A stretch of 64,000 nt of DNA, taken from contig OY757939.1 in the NCBI GenBank assembly GCA_963585895.1, forward strand, positions 30,725,930 to 30,789,929. The letters are read 5' to 3'. The translations under genes and the position numbers were made by a program. The notes beneath the pieces are model-generated. The model was given only the letters and a program-made list of their open reading frames with translations, was not told the DNA's origin and made no database searches. Position 1 is the first letter of the stretch. Each line of letters starts with the position of its first letter. Below, in pieces: positions 54,401 through 64,000 of the stretch. This stretch comes from Sepioteuthis lessoniana. Taxonomy: Eukaryota; Mollusca; Cephalopoda; Myopsida; Loliginidae.

Positions 54401-54945
54401 AATATTTTGACCCCCACTCTTATGGCCGTCAACGTTGTGTCTTTTTCGTTCTCCTGATGCTCAACCGGAGGCCCAGAGGTCCACTCTGCTGGGTGCTGGC
54501 TTTCTTTACTGCACCTTATCAGCAACTTCTCTGGTCCCCAAACTCCATCGGGGTTCCGGAGGGCCCCCTCGGCCGGGTGTGGCTTTCCCTACCACAACTC
54601 GTCTAACTCCCACTCCAACTCTCCTGGAACTGCAACTCAACTGTCTGACTTCTGTCTTGACCGAGTTATATAATAGTTTAACGCCCACTCGATCGTCCAC
54701 TCGATCTTTGAAATCGCATGTTTAATCGTCATCAAGCGGAAATAACTGTCATGCTGTTCAGAGGTCACTCTCATCCCGTGCGTCATTCTATGGGAGTATC
54801 ATGGGATTTTTTAGCTTGTCCCATTTTGTTTGCCAATTTCCGCCCACTCGATTTCCTCTCCTAACTGCCATTGGAATGTGTCACTTCCTTCCAGTGCATC
54901 ACCTTGAATGGCATTTTTGGCCGGGTCGAAGGTCAAAATATAACA
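54401..54945. mobile_element. 545-bp GC-rich element with inverted ends
   Basis: It starts AATATTTTGACC and ends GGTCAAAATATAACA, so the ends are inverted repeats of about 12-14 bases. ACTGT lies on both sides (54396-54400 and 54946-54950). The interior is unusually GC- and CT-rich for the window. It could be a solo LTR (5-bp duplication) or a DNA-transposon derivative. The 96-codon frame 54435-54725 inside is not recognised. Confidence 0.55.
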
Positions 54946-54964
54946 ACTGTACCACCAGCAAGGC

Positions 54965-55190
54965 CGGGGAGTCTCCGTGGCGTAATAGCTAACGCTCTAG
55001 ACTGTGACATCGTAGTAAGAGACTTTGAATACCAGTCGCTCTAATACTCTTAGGAAAGGTATGACCCTCCACTTATCTTTCCCGCTATGGGTTAAATAGT
55101 ACCACGACTGTCCTTTTACAAGGATTGCTTTGACGTTAAATAACCCACGAAGGTTGGTATGCCATTAAAACAAAGAAATCAAAACCAAAC
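54965..55190 (+). mobile_element. SINE-A copy, full length
   Basis: The head is CCGTGGCGTAATAGCTAACG. ACTTTGAATACCAGTCGC (B box degenerate) and GGGTTAAATAGTACCACG follow. The tail is GACGTTAAATAACCCACG and GGTTGGTATGCCATTAAAAC. It begins 15 bases after the GC-rich element's right flank. Confidence 0.83.
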
Positions 55191-55205
55191 CTATAGCTTA
55201 CGTTT

Positions 55206-55650
55206 TTTCCGTGTAAATATCACGTGACTATCCGTCACGTTTGATTAATCCCTGTTTTTGTCACGTTTCTGTTTGATGATTGTGTTAATCATATGAAACA
55301 CCCTTCAAGTGTCCAAAATTGAATTTCTTTTTTTAGATTTTAAACCCGCTCAGCCATAATAGCATTAAGCCCCTTTTTTATACAAAAACTTTTCTTATTT
55401 AAATTTTTTCCATATATATATATATATATATTGAAAGATATAATGAACGAAATTATATATATATATGTATATAATTTTTTTCTTTTATTGTGAATGTCAC
55501 ATATACTGACATCTTATCACGTAACCATTCCTTACACTTGATTAGCCCTTTTTTCATAGACCTCAAGTTTCCATAATTTTAATATTAGCTTTTACACCTG
55601 CTCAGCATTAATAGCATCAAGCATTTTTTATATAAAAAATTTTTCTTATT
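55206..55650. repeat. diverged ~250-280-bp duplication
   Basis: Blocks such as TGATTAATCCC/TTGATTAGCCC, GCTCAGCCATAATAGC/GCTCAGCATTAATAGC and TTTTCTTATT recur in order between 55206-55400 and 55487-55650. Identity is low. No coding potential. Confidence 0.4.
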
Positions 55651-55700
55651 AACATTCTCTCTCTCTCTCTCGCTCTCTCTCTCTCTATATATATATATGT
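55642..55700. repeat. (CT)n(TA)n microsatellite
   Basis: A CT run with one CG interruption, then TA. Confidence 0.94.
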
Positions 55701-55838
55701 TGGATGTTCAAATTTTTTTCCAATTGTTTATTTATAAAAAAAAGTCTCTGACGATGAAGTTTTACTTTGAAATGAATTTGACTCAAAATGATTATTATTT
55801 CGCATTGCAATAGCCTTCTAAATTAATTAAATACAATA

Positions 55839-55840
<2 letters not shown>

Positions 55841-55872
<32 letters not shown>

Positions 55873-55885
55873 ATATATATATATA
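55841..55885. repeat. (ATCT)n(AT)n microsatellite
   Basis: ATCT repeats pass into AT repeats. Confidence 0.94.
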
Positions 55886-55962
55886 AATTATTAAGATATC
55901 ACCTTCTGACTATTGTTTCATAACTAACAGTTTTGTATGATATTGTGCAAGTAATCTTGACT

Positions 55963-56217
55963 AAACCGGCTCATTGGCCAAGTGGTGAGAGTGTTTGCCA
56001 ATGGTCCGGGAGACCGGGGTTCAATCCCAGGTCGAGTCATACCAAAGACTTTAAAAATGGTACTTAATACCACCTTGCTTAACACTCAGCAATATAAGGT
56101 ACGTATCAAGGGTAAAGTGGAGCAATCCAAGGAAAGGAGTAGCGCCTCTGTGTAGTAGCTATTGAAAAGGGAGCATTCTTGTCGCCCTCGACTATGGTCG
56201 CCAACATTACCAACTTA
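55963..56217 (+). mobile_element. SINE-D copy, full length
   Basis: The head GGCTCATTGGCCAAGTGGTG is followed by CGGGGTTCAATCCCAGG (clean B box). The body has TTGCTTAACACTCAGC and TGGAGCAATCCAAGG, and the end is CGACTATGGTCGCCAACATT. It is the best-preserved SINE-D in the window. Confidence 0.85.
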
Positions 56218-56314
56218 CGTTAGTAATAGTGACATGTTATGGATCATGAAGAAATTTGATCCTGTTGATTGAATAAAACGGGATTTCTAGCATATAGTGT
56301 ATCCATATTATTAT

Positions 56315-56525
56315 ATGGATGCATCCCATGAACGCAAACAAAACAAACAGAGTAAAAGCTAGAGGGAAACTACACAAGAATGCTACGTGCTGTTTTGGAC
56401 AAATCCTCAGAGCAACACCCCATCAAATAGTAGCTGTACGGTCACTGACTTCCCATCTCACAAACCGTCCAAGTAAGACAAACAAGACATGCAGGAAACA
56501 GCTGGAGAAGTAAGTACGAACTCAT
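56315..56525 (+). pseudogene. LINE-F fragment
   Basis: ATRLKR-like codons, then the ARMLRAVLDKS region, a TSHLTNRPSK-type stretch and TTRHAGNSWRS-like codons across two frames. It runs into a TA array. Confidence 0.7.
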
Positions 56526-56530
56526 AAGGA

Positions 56531-56531
<1 letters not shown>

Positions 56532-56581
<50 letters not shown>

Positions 56582-56618
56582 GAAACAATAGAAAGAAGGG
56601 GAGATCTTATTCATTTTT

Positions 56619-56668
<50 letters not shown>
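56532..56668. repeat. two (TA)n arrays
   Basis: TA runs at 56532-56578 and 56625-56668 around 46 bases of unique DNA. The unique spacer, with AGAAAGAAGGGGAGATC, has a partial inverted counterpart at 56745-56780. Confidence 0.93.
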
Positions 56669-56974
56669 CACACACACACATACACACACATTATATATAT
56701 ATGTATGTGTGTGTACGAATATATATATACATATATAAAGTAAAAATGATTAAGATCTCAACTTCTTTCTATCGTTTCACAAGTATGTTTCATATGATAC
56801 TACTCAACTAAATTTGACTATTTATAGTAAGAACGAAATTAGTAGTGGTAACAAAAAACATGAATAACATCTGTTTTACATACATGGACGCAAGTCACTG
56901 TTCACAAAGATAGATTTAAGGAGACAAAGCCCAGTCTGTTGTCCTGATTTAGCAACTCATTTCTTGTAGTAATT

Positions 56975-57272
56975 TACTAAATACCGAAGTCATTAAAATC
57001 GAAAAATAACTTTCTTTTTTTCTCTAACGACGATAAAATTTTTTCTTAATTGTTTTTCTTCATAAAAGTAGCGATTCTGTGAACAGACATTACTTTATTT
57101 CTATGTTTAATCATAAAACCTCGTCACACGTCTCTTCAATCGTTACGCACGGCTGGGCAGTGACAAACGGAGTATTTTAACTTGGAGAAATCTTGACGTT
57201 TCACGGAAAGACTATTAGGTTAAACAGTTGATTTTTGCTTAACAACGATATGATTTGTCTACACTCGGCTAT
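56975..57272 (+). repeat. 298-bp duplication, upstream copy
   Basis: It aligns without net indel to 58411-58708, an offset of exactly 1436, at roughly 95 percent identity. It contains CCTCGTCACACGTCTC and GTTACGCACGGCTGGGC. No frame longer than 70 codons, no known repeat signature. Confidence 0.93.
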
Positions 57273-57606
57273 TTTTGTAAATAGGTTACGTCTTTGCAAC
57301 TTGAGTGAAGTGTTGTAAAATAACACCATATTTGATTGGGCAAAATCAAATCTTACTACATTTGACCAAAGAAGAAATGCTGAAAAAAAAATTGTCAAAA
57401 AATAAACCACAATCTCTTATGTACTGGGTGTTCTATAATGTTATGAACCATTTTCAATACAAACATCTTGGATTATATTAATGACATTGATTGATTCATT
57501 GATAGATTTTATTAGTTTACCAATCCATTTAGAGTTAGAGAGTTGCATTCATTGTACATTAATATTTAAATTTTGGTCTAGTTTCGTGAGATATTTTTTC
57601 AGACAG

Positions 57607-57647
<41 letters not shown>

Positions 57648-57648
57648 G
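57607..57648. repeat. (ATCT)n microsatellite
   Basis: A clean ATCT array. Confidence 0.96.
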
Positions 57649-57694
57649 TTTGTGACGCAATTGACTCGTCCAGAAATCTGAAAATGGCATGCTA

Positions 57695-57960
57695 TATTGT
57701 TTGGTATTCACATGGATGCTAACAAAACACACTGACAAAAAGCTAGATGAGAACTACACAAGAATGTTACGAGTTATTTTGAATAAATCCAGAAAGCAAT
57801 ACCCCCCAAAACAGCATCTGTAAAGCCGTTTACCTCCTAAACATGGAGTTGGCCGACCAACAAGAACTCATTTATATCAGCAGTGTGTGGACATTAGATA
57901 TAGTTTTGAAGACCTGCACGGTCCCTATTATCAATCACTCCCAGCAGAGATATATAATCA
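57695..57960 (+). pseudogene. LINE-F fragment
   Basis: KKLDENYTRMLRVILNKS-like codons, KQHL-type text, then MELADQQELIYISSVWTLDI and LKTCTVPIINHSQQR, the C-terminal end of LINE-F in changing frames. It runs into a long TA array at 57978. Confidence 0.72.
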
Positions 57961-57974
57961 TATTTAACAGTTAT

Positions 57975-57977
<3 letters not shown>

Positions 57978-58043
<66 letters not shown>
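57978..58043. repeat. (TA)n microsatellite
   Basis: A pure TA run of 66 bases directly after the LINE-F fragment. Confidence 0.97.
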
Positions 58044-58047
<4 letters not shown>

Positions 58048-58195
58048 CATGGAATTTACACAGCGACCCCTGGGTTTCATAGAGTTTTTTGCAAAACAAC
58101 AATCATCTGGCAGTTAAGAAAATGAAATGAATCGAAAATCGAAAATATACAGTCAAAAAACCGTTGGGAGTTTGTAGGAATCTTTACGTCTTTTC

Positions 58196-58258
58196 GCACA
58201 CTCACACACTTACAGCCACACTCACACACTTACAGCCACACTCACACACTTACAACCA
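58196..58258. repeat. three 21-bp tandem units
   Basis: CACACTCACACACTTACAGC recurs three times with one substitution in the last copy. Confidence 0.92.
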
Positions 58259-58410
58259 CAATATAATAGTTCTATTCTAGATATTGAGTACTCTCCATAT
58301 TATATTGCACTTTATTCGACACAAACCCACAAAGTGATTTAGTGACAACCAACACTGTTATAATATAATATAATATAATATGATATATATATATATATAA
58401 TATATAATAT

Positions 58411-58708
58411 TACTAAATGCCGAAGTCATTAAAATCGAAAAGTAACATTCTTTTTTTCTCTAACGACGATAAAATTTTTTCTTAATTGTTTTTGTTCACA
58501 AAAGTAGGGATTCTGTGAACAGACATTACTTTATTTCTGTGCTTAATCATAAAACCTCGTCACACGTCTCCTCAATCGTTACGCACGGCTGGGCAGTGAC
58601 AAACGGAGTATTTTAACTTGGAGAAATCTTGACGTTCCACGGAAAGACTATTAGGTTAAACAGTTGATTTTTGCTTAACAACGATATGATTCGTCTATAC
58701 TCGGCTAT
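58411..58708 (+). repeat. 298-bp duplication, downstream copy
   Basis: Partner of 56975-57272. TA-rich DNA borders it on both sides, which suggests the repeats helped the duplication. Confidence 0.93.
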
Positions 58709-58740
58709 AATATGATAATATTAAACAGTTATATAATTAT

Positions 58741-58865
58741 TATATATAACTGTTATATAATTATTATATACATATATTATATAACCGTTATATAATTATT
58801 ACACATATATTATATAACAATTATATAATCAATATAAATATTATTCAACAGTTATATAATTTACT
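58741..58865. repeat. ~28-bp TA-rich tandem array
   Basis: ACTGTTATATAATTATTATA-like units recur about five times. Each is nearly palindromic. Confidence 0.8.
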
Positions 58866-58869
58866 TAGC

Positions 58870-58870
<1 letters not shown>

Positions 58871-58929
<59 letters not shown>
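58871..58929. repeat. (TA)n microsatellite
   Basis: A pure TA run of 58 bases, immediately upstream of the LINE-F copy. Confidence 0.96.
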
Positions 58930-58945
58930 CAGTTCTCTGAAATAA

Positions 58946-59506
58946 GTGAACAAATTCACGTACCTCGGTAGCTACTTCCCATCTACTGAAAGTGACATCA
59001 ATATGTGCCTAGCGTATCCATGGATTGCTATGTATAGGTTATTGATCATATGGTTGTCTAGCCTATCCGAGAGAATAAAACGTGATTTCTTCCAAAGAGC
59101 GGTTGTGTTAATTCTTCTGTATAGATGCACCACAAAGATACTGACAAAGCGTTTAGAGAAAAAGCTTGACGGGAGCTGCACAAGAATGTTACGCGCAGTA
59201 TTGAACAAATCCTGTAAGCAATATCCCGCAAAGCGACAATTGTACCTCCACTTACCTAAAAGTCCATCCAAGTTAGTAGAACAAGATATGCGGGACACTA
59301 ATAGAAAAGCAAGAACGAAATCATCAGTGACGTTCTCTTTTTACATGGACGTGCCAGTCTTATTCGACTAACAAGAACATACCTACAATAGCTCCATATG
59401 GATACAGGACGTAAACTAGAAGACCTGCCTGGGGCGATGGATGACTGGGACGATTGGCGAGAGAGGCTCAGGGAAATCCGTGCCTGCTACGCGACTTGAT
59501 GATGAT
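58946..59506 (+). pseudogene. LINE-F C-terminal copy, longest open frame
   Basis: A 141-codon frame reads NKFTYLGSYFPSTESDINMC, ERIKRDFFQRAVVLILLYRC, EKKLDGSCTRMLRAVLNKSC, LPKSPSKLVEQDMRD. After a frameshift KLEDLPGAMDDWDDWRERLR and EIRACYAT follow, then TGATGATGATGATA. The segment lies downstream of the RT catalytic motifs, so this is a 5'-truncated insertion. The tail of ATG/GAT repeats fits RTE-type elements, an assignment by resemblance only. Confidence 0.85.
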
Positions 59507-59536
59507 GATATATTATTTAACAGTCTATAAAGAAAG

Positions 59537-60102
59537 ATGCTGATGATCGTTTGGTATTCCCACCGGAAGAACCAATACGAAGATTTCAGAGTGTTTGTGT
59601 GTCAATCTGAAGATAGATTCATGTTCATATTGATGAAAGCCAATCACCCGCTCCACATCATGGTGTTTGGGGTGGTCACTAGAGATGATGACGTTATGAC
59701 CTCATTCCTCCTATCACACTGTGTCAAGCAAAAAATGGAGGCTGGCATCAAGTGCTTGGAAGCGATAGTGCTGCCCTGGATCAAGAGAGTAGCTGCAGGG
59801 AGATCCTATATCTAGCAACAAGACGCTGCCAAATCACTCAAAGCAGGTAAACCCCGTCTAGGCCGTGAGAAAAATTTTGCGACTAAATCACCCCTAACAT
59901 TCCTTTGATTATTAAGGGTAGGGCACGGTTGAGCCGGAGATCAACAAAACTTCGTGCAACACCAAAGATGAACTGAAGTCAAGGATAACAGCGGCGTTTA
60001 CCAATTTAAACAAGGAGACCGTCGAAAACGCTTGCAGGAGATTCCGAAATCGTCTAGAGGCCGTGGTTGAAGCGATTTGCTTGAATGAATTTAATTTATA
60101 GT
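59537..60102 (+). pseudogene. Tc1/mariner-type transposase relic
   Basis: A 92-codon frame contains HPLHIMVFGVVTRDDDVMTS, then FLLSH and IKCLEAIVLPWIKRVAAGRS, followed by a stop where the family usually has a Trp. QQDAAKS carries the second catalytic Asp. After a degraded middle, INKTSCNTKDELKSRITAAF, TNLNKETVENACRRFRNRLE and AVVEA give the C-terminal end. The third acidic residue (the PxxPDxNPLD motif) cannot be found. It starts about 30 bases past the tail of the LINE-F copy. Confidence 0.8.
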
Positions 60103-60109
60103 ATTTCAA

Positions 60110-60863
60110 GATATTTTCATATAATTTTTGAAAATCTATCTGGTAAAGTGAGATATCAGTGGTATTTTTACCTCAGAAAATACGAGGAATATTCAAAATC
60201 GACTAAGCCTCACCGAAATTTTAGATTTGTCACGAACCTTTCACCTTAGTATGGTCTCACCAGCTCAAAAATTAAGACAGAAATCTGAATTAAGTTTTTC
60301 TAGTTTTATAAGAAGTGCTTGTGTGTTGCTACAACAAAAATATACAGCTTTCGAGGAGAGGCTGAGAACTTCTTAAACGACCCACGTGTTAAAAAATAAT
60401 GAAATTATATATAAAATGTAAAATAGCAATATTTACAAAAATTACAAAAACTGTTCGGAAATTATCTGGTCGTAAAAAATTGCCTATCTAGAGCAATGGA
60501 AACTTAGTCCTCTTCAAAGTCATCGGTATTTAACGTCACACATTTATCTAAGTCCTCTTTTAACTTTTAAAAACAAAGCGATCTTTTTTGCATTATAATC
60601 AGTTACCGTGTGTTATCTTTTATTTTGTCCTTACATTTAATGGTGATGGCCAGAAATCACAGTGGACGGCGCTATTTTATTATAATCGTAGGTTCAGTGG
60701 ATGAAAGACAGGAACCAACTTCCACTCTCGACCAACAACGAAATATATTTAACTTACTCGGCAGATAACTGTAAAAAAATAATTTAGACAAAAATATTTT
60801 AGTACGAACGAAACTTTTCCTTGTACTAATTCGAGCTCTTCTCTTCGGAATCAGATGACTCAA

Positions 60864-60866
<3 letters not shown>
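60110..60866. other. no recognisable feature
   Basis: AT-rich spacer. I could not identify the inverted end of the transposon to the left. Confidence 0.45.

Positions 60867-60915
<49 letters not shown>
60867..60915. repeat. (ATT)n microsatellite, LINE-R tail
   Basis: ATT repeats that correspond to the (AAT)n tail of the minus-strand LINE-R fragment next to it. Confidence 0.93.
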
Positions 60916-60916
<1 letters not shown>

Positions 60917-61533
60917 CCCTTAAGAGTTTTTCACATCTGAGTGATAACAAGTCTCCAGGACTCTTCTCAGTATTCTGGCCGATTTCAATAATGCAGTAGT
61001 TTGGATGGTATCCACTTGTGCTATTATTTTCAATTCCTCCAGTCCCTTGACTGTACCAAGAGCACCAATTACAATCGGTTCAACTGTCACTTTCATGTTC
61101 CACAGTTTTTTCCATTCCCAAGCAAAGTCCAGGCATTTATCTTTCTTTTCACTTTCTTTCAGTTTGTGGTCAGCCAGGATAGCAAAGTTCACAATTTTGC
61201 AAGTTCTCTTTTTTGTTGATTATTATTAGGTCTGGTCTTCTGGCCGAGAATAGGTGATCCGTTTGTACGTCAAAGGCCTATAGGAGTTTATGTGTGTCAT
61301 TCTCTTGGATAGATGCTGGGTTGTGCATATACCATTTGTTCGTATGGTCAAATCTAAATTTCCTGCATATTTCCCAGTGGGTTACCTTGCCCATCCCGTC
61401 GTGTCTATTCTTATACCCCTTCTGTGCTAATTTCCTGCATTCGCTTATTATGCGATTGATGGTTTCGTCTCTATCACCTCATAACCTACATTTGCAATTT
61501 TGTTGCGTATTATCTATTTTCGCTTTGATTTAA
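60916..61533 (-). pseudogene. LINE-R copy D, 3' end with endonuclease domain
   Basis: On the minus strand it starts in the knuckle region (the second Cys is lost to a stop) and passes through KVTHWEICRKFRFDHTNKW-like, YMHNPAS-like and RPDLIIINKK motifs. Then VNFAILADHKLKESEKKDKC, LDFAWEWKKLWNMKVTVEPI, VIGALGTVKGLEELKIIAQV, and ARILRRVLETCYHSD, before the AAT tail. A 90-codon frame (61192-60920) remains open. The C-terminal part is the best preserved of all LINE-R copies and includes the VIGALGTV segment that copy C has lost. Confidence 0.85.
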
Positions 61534-61539
61534 TTGGTT

Positions 61540-61617
61540 CTTCTTCTTCTTCTTCTTCTTCTTCTTCTTCTTCTTCTTCTTCTTCTTCTTCTTCTTCTTC
61601 TAATTATTATTATTATT
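61540..61617. repeat. (TTC)n(ATT)n microsatellite
   Basis: About 60 bases of TTC followed by ATT repeats. Confidence 0.96.
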
Positions 61618-61619
61618 AT

Positions 61620-62120
61620 TGGTTTGTTTGTTTGTGTATCTCCGCTTTTTACTATCTTCTGACATGTAAAAAAACGAAAGAAAGAATCCATGCTCTGTAT
61701 GTATAAATAAAATATCTATATAGAGATTAAATTCTGTTGAGTAATTCAACCGATATTTAAAAAATGCCCTCTTAATTACTTTTTCTTACCACTTTTTCTG
61801 AAATCATCCAATTTAATCAGTAAATTTTCCTCACCATTGCTATTTTTGATCTGATTACACGATTCGTTCGAAAAATATATTACATTATCAGCAAAAAAAT
61901 CCAATTAGTTAGTAGACTTAGTTTTTTAAATGTGTCTTATCAGTAAATTTCCAATTCGAGGTGAAATATTGAAAAAAAGTCTATAATGATTAGAAATTTC
62001 ATTATTTTGAAAGTTTCAATTAAATCACTTCTCAGTTTTCTTTCTTGTAAAGTAGTTAATCCTAATTTCTCTAATCTTTCCCTATTACTATAATCTTTTA
62101 TTTTTTAGAAATTATTTTTT
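61620..62120. other. no recognisable feature
   Basis: AT-rich DNA with no supported frame. Confidence 0.5.
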
Positions 62121-62124
62121 GTTG

Positions 62125-62335
62125 GTTGGTTATGTTTTATGGCATATCAACCCTAGTATGTTATTTAACGCCAAATCCGGTTTATAGATTAAGTATGTGG
62201 GGTCTGTAAACGAATAGTGTGTAAGTAACAATTTTTAAACGAATCAGAGCTCATTTGTTTGCACACAGTTAAATGGTTTCAAGTAGTACTATCTAACACT
62301 AATAGTTTTATTTGCACATAGTTAAACGATTTCCT
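62125..62335 (-). mobile_element. CTR tail and B-module fragment
   Basis: On the minus strand B-module text ends in GGCGTTAAATAACATAC and GGTTGATATGCCATAAAAC. It meets a plus-strand CTR head at 62336, so the two are back to back. Confidence 0.72.
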
Positions 62336-62720
62336 GTCCCAGTCGGCTTGGGCTGCTGAATACACCGACTGCATCTCAGCAGGAGGGGGTAAGACTCCCC
62401 AACAAGTATCCAAGACATGACGCTAAACAATCTGATGATGAGGCTCCAGTAATGCTAGAGCTTTCGGAAATGCAGAGTATTCCTTCACAGCCATCACTCC
62501 CAGATCCATTTTGGCCCAAAGTGGTGGCACCTATTAGGGTCCTATCTATGGGTCAAATAGAATTAAACTGTGTAATTATGCTAAACTGAATTGTTTGAAA
62601 TAAAACTGTTTTATATTTAACTGTGTGTAAACAAAATCTATACTTTTGCTAAACTGAATATATGTATAAAAATGGCATTGACATTAAATAACCAATAGTT
62701 GATATGCCATAAAACCCAAC
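62336..62720 (+). mobile_element. CTR copy, complete and compact
   Basis: The head TCCCAGTCGGCTTGGGCTGC, then TGATGAGGCTCCAGTAATGC, GGGTCCTATCTATGGGTC, one to two B-module units, and the tail GGCATTGACATTAAATAACC with GTTGATATGCCATAAAACCC. At about 385 bp it gives the clearest minimal structure. Confidence 0.85.
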
Positions 62721-62749
62721 CCAAATATATCTTACATATTTAGTACATA

Positions 62750-62815
62750 TGTATAAAGAGGATCTGGATTTAAATAACCTACAATGGTTGATATGCCGTA
62801 AAACCCACCCAAACC
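62750..62815 (+). mobile_element. CTR tail fragment
   Basis: GAGGATCTGGATTTAAATAA, CCTACAATGGTTGATATGCC and GTAAAACCC; a second tail directly after the first. Confidence 0.7.
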
Positions 62816-62849
62816 AAATATTAAATGCTTTCAAGTTATAATAAAGGAT

Positions 62850-63030
62850 TAAACTGTTCTATTTGACTTCTAGATGGATCCTAACAAGTACTACTCTTCC
62901 AAATCAGAGTTTCCCTGGGAGTAATGGCAATGACTCCATATTTCCCTGAGCTCCAGGAAACTCGTTAGTAGAGGGATCTTATCCTGCTGCAGAGATGCAG
63001 TCGGTGTATTTTTCAACCCCAGCCAACCGG
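62850..63030 (-). mobile_element. CTR head fragment
   Basis: On the minus strand CCCGGTTGGCTGGGGTTG, ACTGCATCTCTGCAGCAGG, TCATTGCCATTACTCCCAGG. Confidence 0.7.
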
Positions 63031-63580
63031 GTTGAAAATTATTTTTGTCACTCTTCTTTGTATGTCCTTTAATCTCAATAAAGTAAAGTTGGCAACCGTA
63101 TTTTATTCCTCATCGACAGGACATCGAGGTTGTCACATCCACGGAGACGTAATCTTAGTGTGTTATAGATTTGCTGGGATTTTGTTCTTATTTTTTAATT
63201 CATTTTTTTTTTAAACATTTAGTACATTTTGTCAGTGATATTGATATATTCAGTAGGTTTTAAAAAATCTTTTTGGCAACTCTGCTGGGGAGATTATTTT
63301 TATTAGTTTGACTTTCTACTTCGGATTTCGTCTTGTTTATCTAGTGGTTGAAGAATGCGTCAAGTCATCGTTTTAAGATTAAACAACAACAATAACAACA
63401 GCAAAAAGCAAGTGTATGATGGAGGCTGACGCATAATAAAATAATCGGCATGCATTTTTTCTTGTTTTTGTTGTTACTTTCATCACTGGACGCAAACATC
63501 TATATTAATTACAAGGAAGAATTTCTCTTTCTTCTATTGACTGCCAAACAATTTCAGAGAAATCTACCAATTTTCCAATG
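63031..63580. other. no recognisable feature
   Basis: Spacer with poly(T) and a short CAA-rich run. No gene supported. Confidence 0.45.
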
Positions 63581-63584
63581 CTTT

Positions 63585-64000
63585 TTACGGTGAAAACATA
63601 ACCATTTTTAATATTTTAATATTTTCATGATAAAATAGTTTTTAATGCATTTTTATAGTAAAATTATTTCTAATGCGAATTTGAAATAAGATCATTCATT
63701 TTTTTTTATAGTAAACTCATTTACAATGCATTTTTGTAGCCACATGATTTCCAATAAATTTTTATTGCAAATCATTTCCAATGCATTTTTATAGAAAATC
63801 ATTTCCAATATAATCTTATAGAAAACCCATTTCCATTGCAATTTTTATAGTAAAATAATATCTAATGCATTTTTATAGTAAAATTATGTCCAATGTATTT
63901 TCATTGTAAATTCATTTCCAATGAATTTTTATAGTAAAAACATTTATGATACATTTTTATAGTAAAATTATTTCTAATGTATTTATCGAGTAAAAATCAT
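63585..64000. repeat. ~30-bp AT-rich minisatellite running off the window
   Basis: Units of TTTCTAATGCATTTTTATAG, TAAAATTA recur at least twelve times with substitutions. The array continues past the last base. Confidence 0.92.

Noticed and set aside
54435..54725. 96-codon proline/serine/threonine-rich frame
   Set aside because: It lies wholly inside the GC-rich element with inverted ends. Long frames arise easily in CT-rich DNA, and no domain is visible.

Overview
The window looks like repeat-dominated intergenic DNA from an animal, most likely a lophotrochozoan mollusc and plausibly a cephalopod (octopus or squid). This is inferred from the abundance of tRNA-headed SINEs, decayed non-LTR retrotransposons, mariner relics and very long microsatellites, not from a host gene. 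I found no convincing host exon. Nearly every protein-like reading frame is a transposon remnant or a translated microsatellite.

Family labels used here are mine. CTR is a composite repeat of 0.4-0.8 kb: a GC-richer head, an internal array of ~70-bp AT-rich units, and a 3' tail ending GGTTGATATGCCATAAAAC. SINE-A has a tRNA-like head and nearly the same tail. SINE-B to SINE-G are other SINE-like repeats. LINE-R is a non-LTR element with reverse transcriptase (RT), a CCHC knuckle, an RPD...D endonuclease-like motif and an (ATA)n tail. LINE-E is a second, different non-LTR family with an RPD...E motif. LINE-F is an RTE/APE-type-looking family seen only as C-terminal fragments with a (GATGAT) tail.

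Layout. 0-6 kb: a 368-bp TTC array, a 168-bp fold-back, SINE-A copies and two hammerhead-core-like hairpins. 6-9 kb: an 89-bp tandem array inside a CTR, then a LINE-R 3' end joined to a MITE. 9-16.2 kb: three same-strand LINE-R copies in a row, the third with a long reading frame. 16-20 kb: LINE-F, MITE ends, and a CTR split by a solo LTR. 20-24 kb: a short RT fragment between direct repeats, then AT-rich DNA. 24-27 kb: a decayed LINE-E on the minus strand. 27-37 kb: microsatellites, SINEs, a mariner relic, a CTR split by a SINE, and a LINE-F split by a SINE. 37-40 kb: a jerky/Tigger-like fragment split by a MITE, and a second mariner relic. 40-51.6 kb: mostly CTR and SINE copies. 51.9-52.6 kb: a mariner inserted in a TA array. 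54.4-54.9 kb: a GC-rich element with inverted ends. 56-60 kb: a 298-bp duplication, TA arrays, LINE-F and a Tc1/mariner relic. 61-64 kb: a minus-strand LINE-R 3' end, clustered CTRs and a terminal minisatellite.

Nothing here forms an operon or pathway. The biology lies in how the elements nest: sequential insertions can be ordered by target-site duplications and by interrupted reading frames. Non-autonomous elements share a 3' tail, and microsatellites tend to start at retroelement tails.
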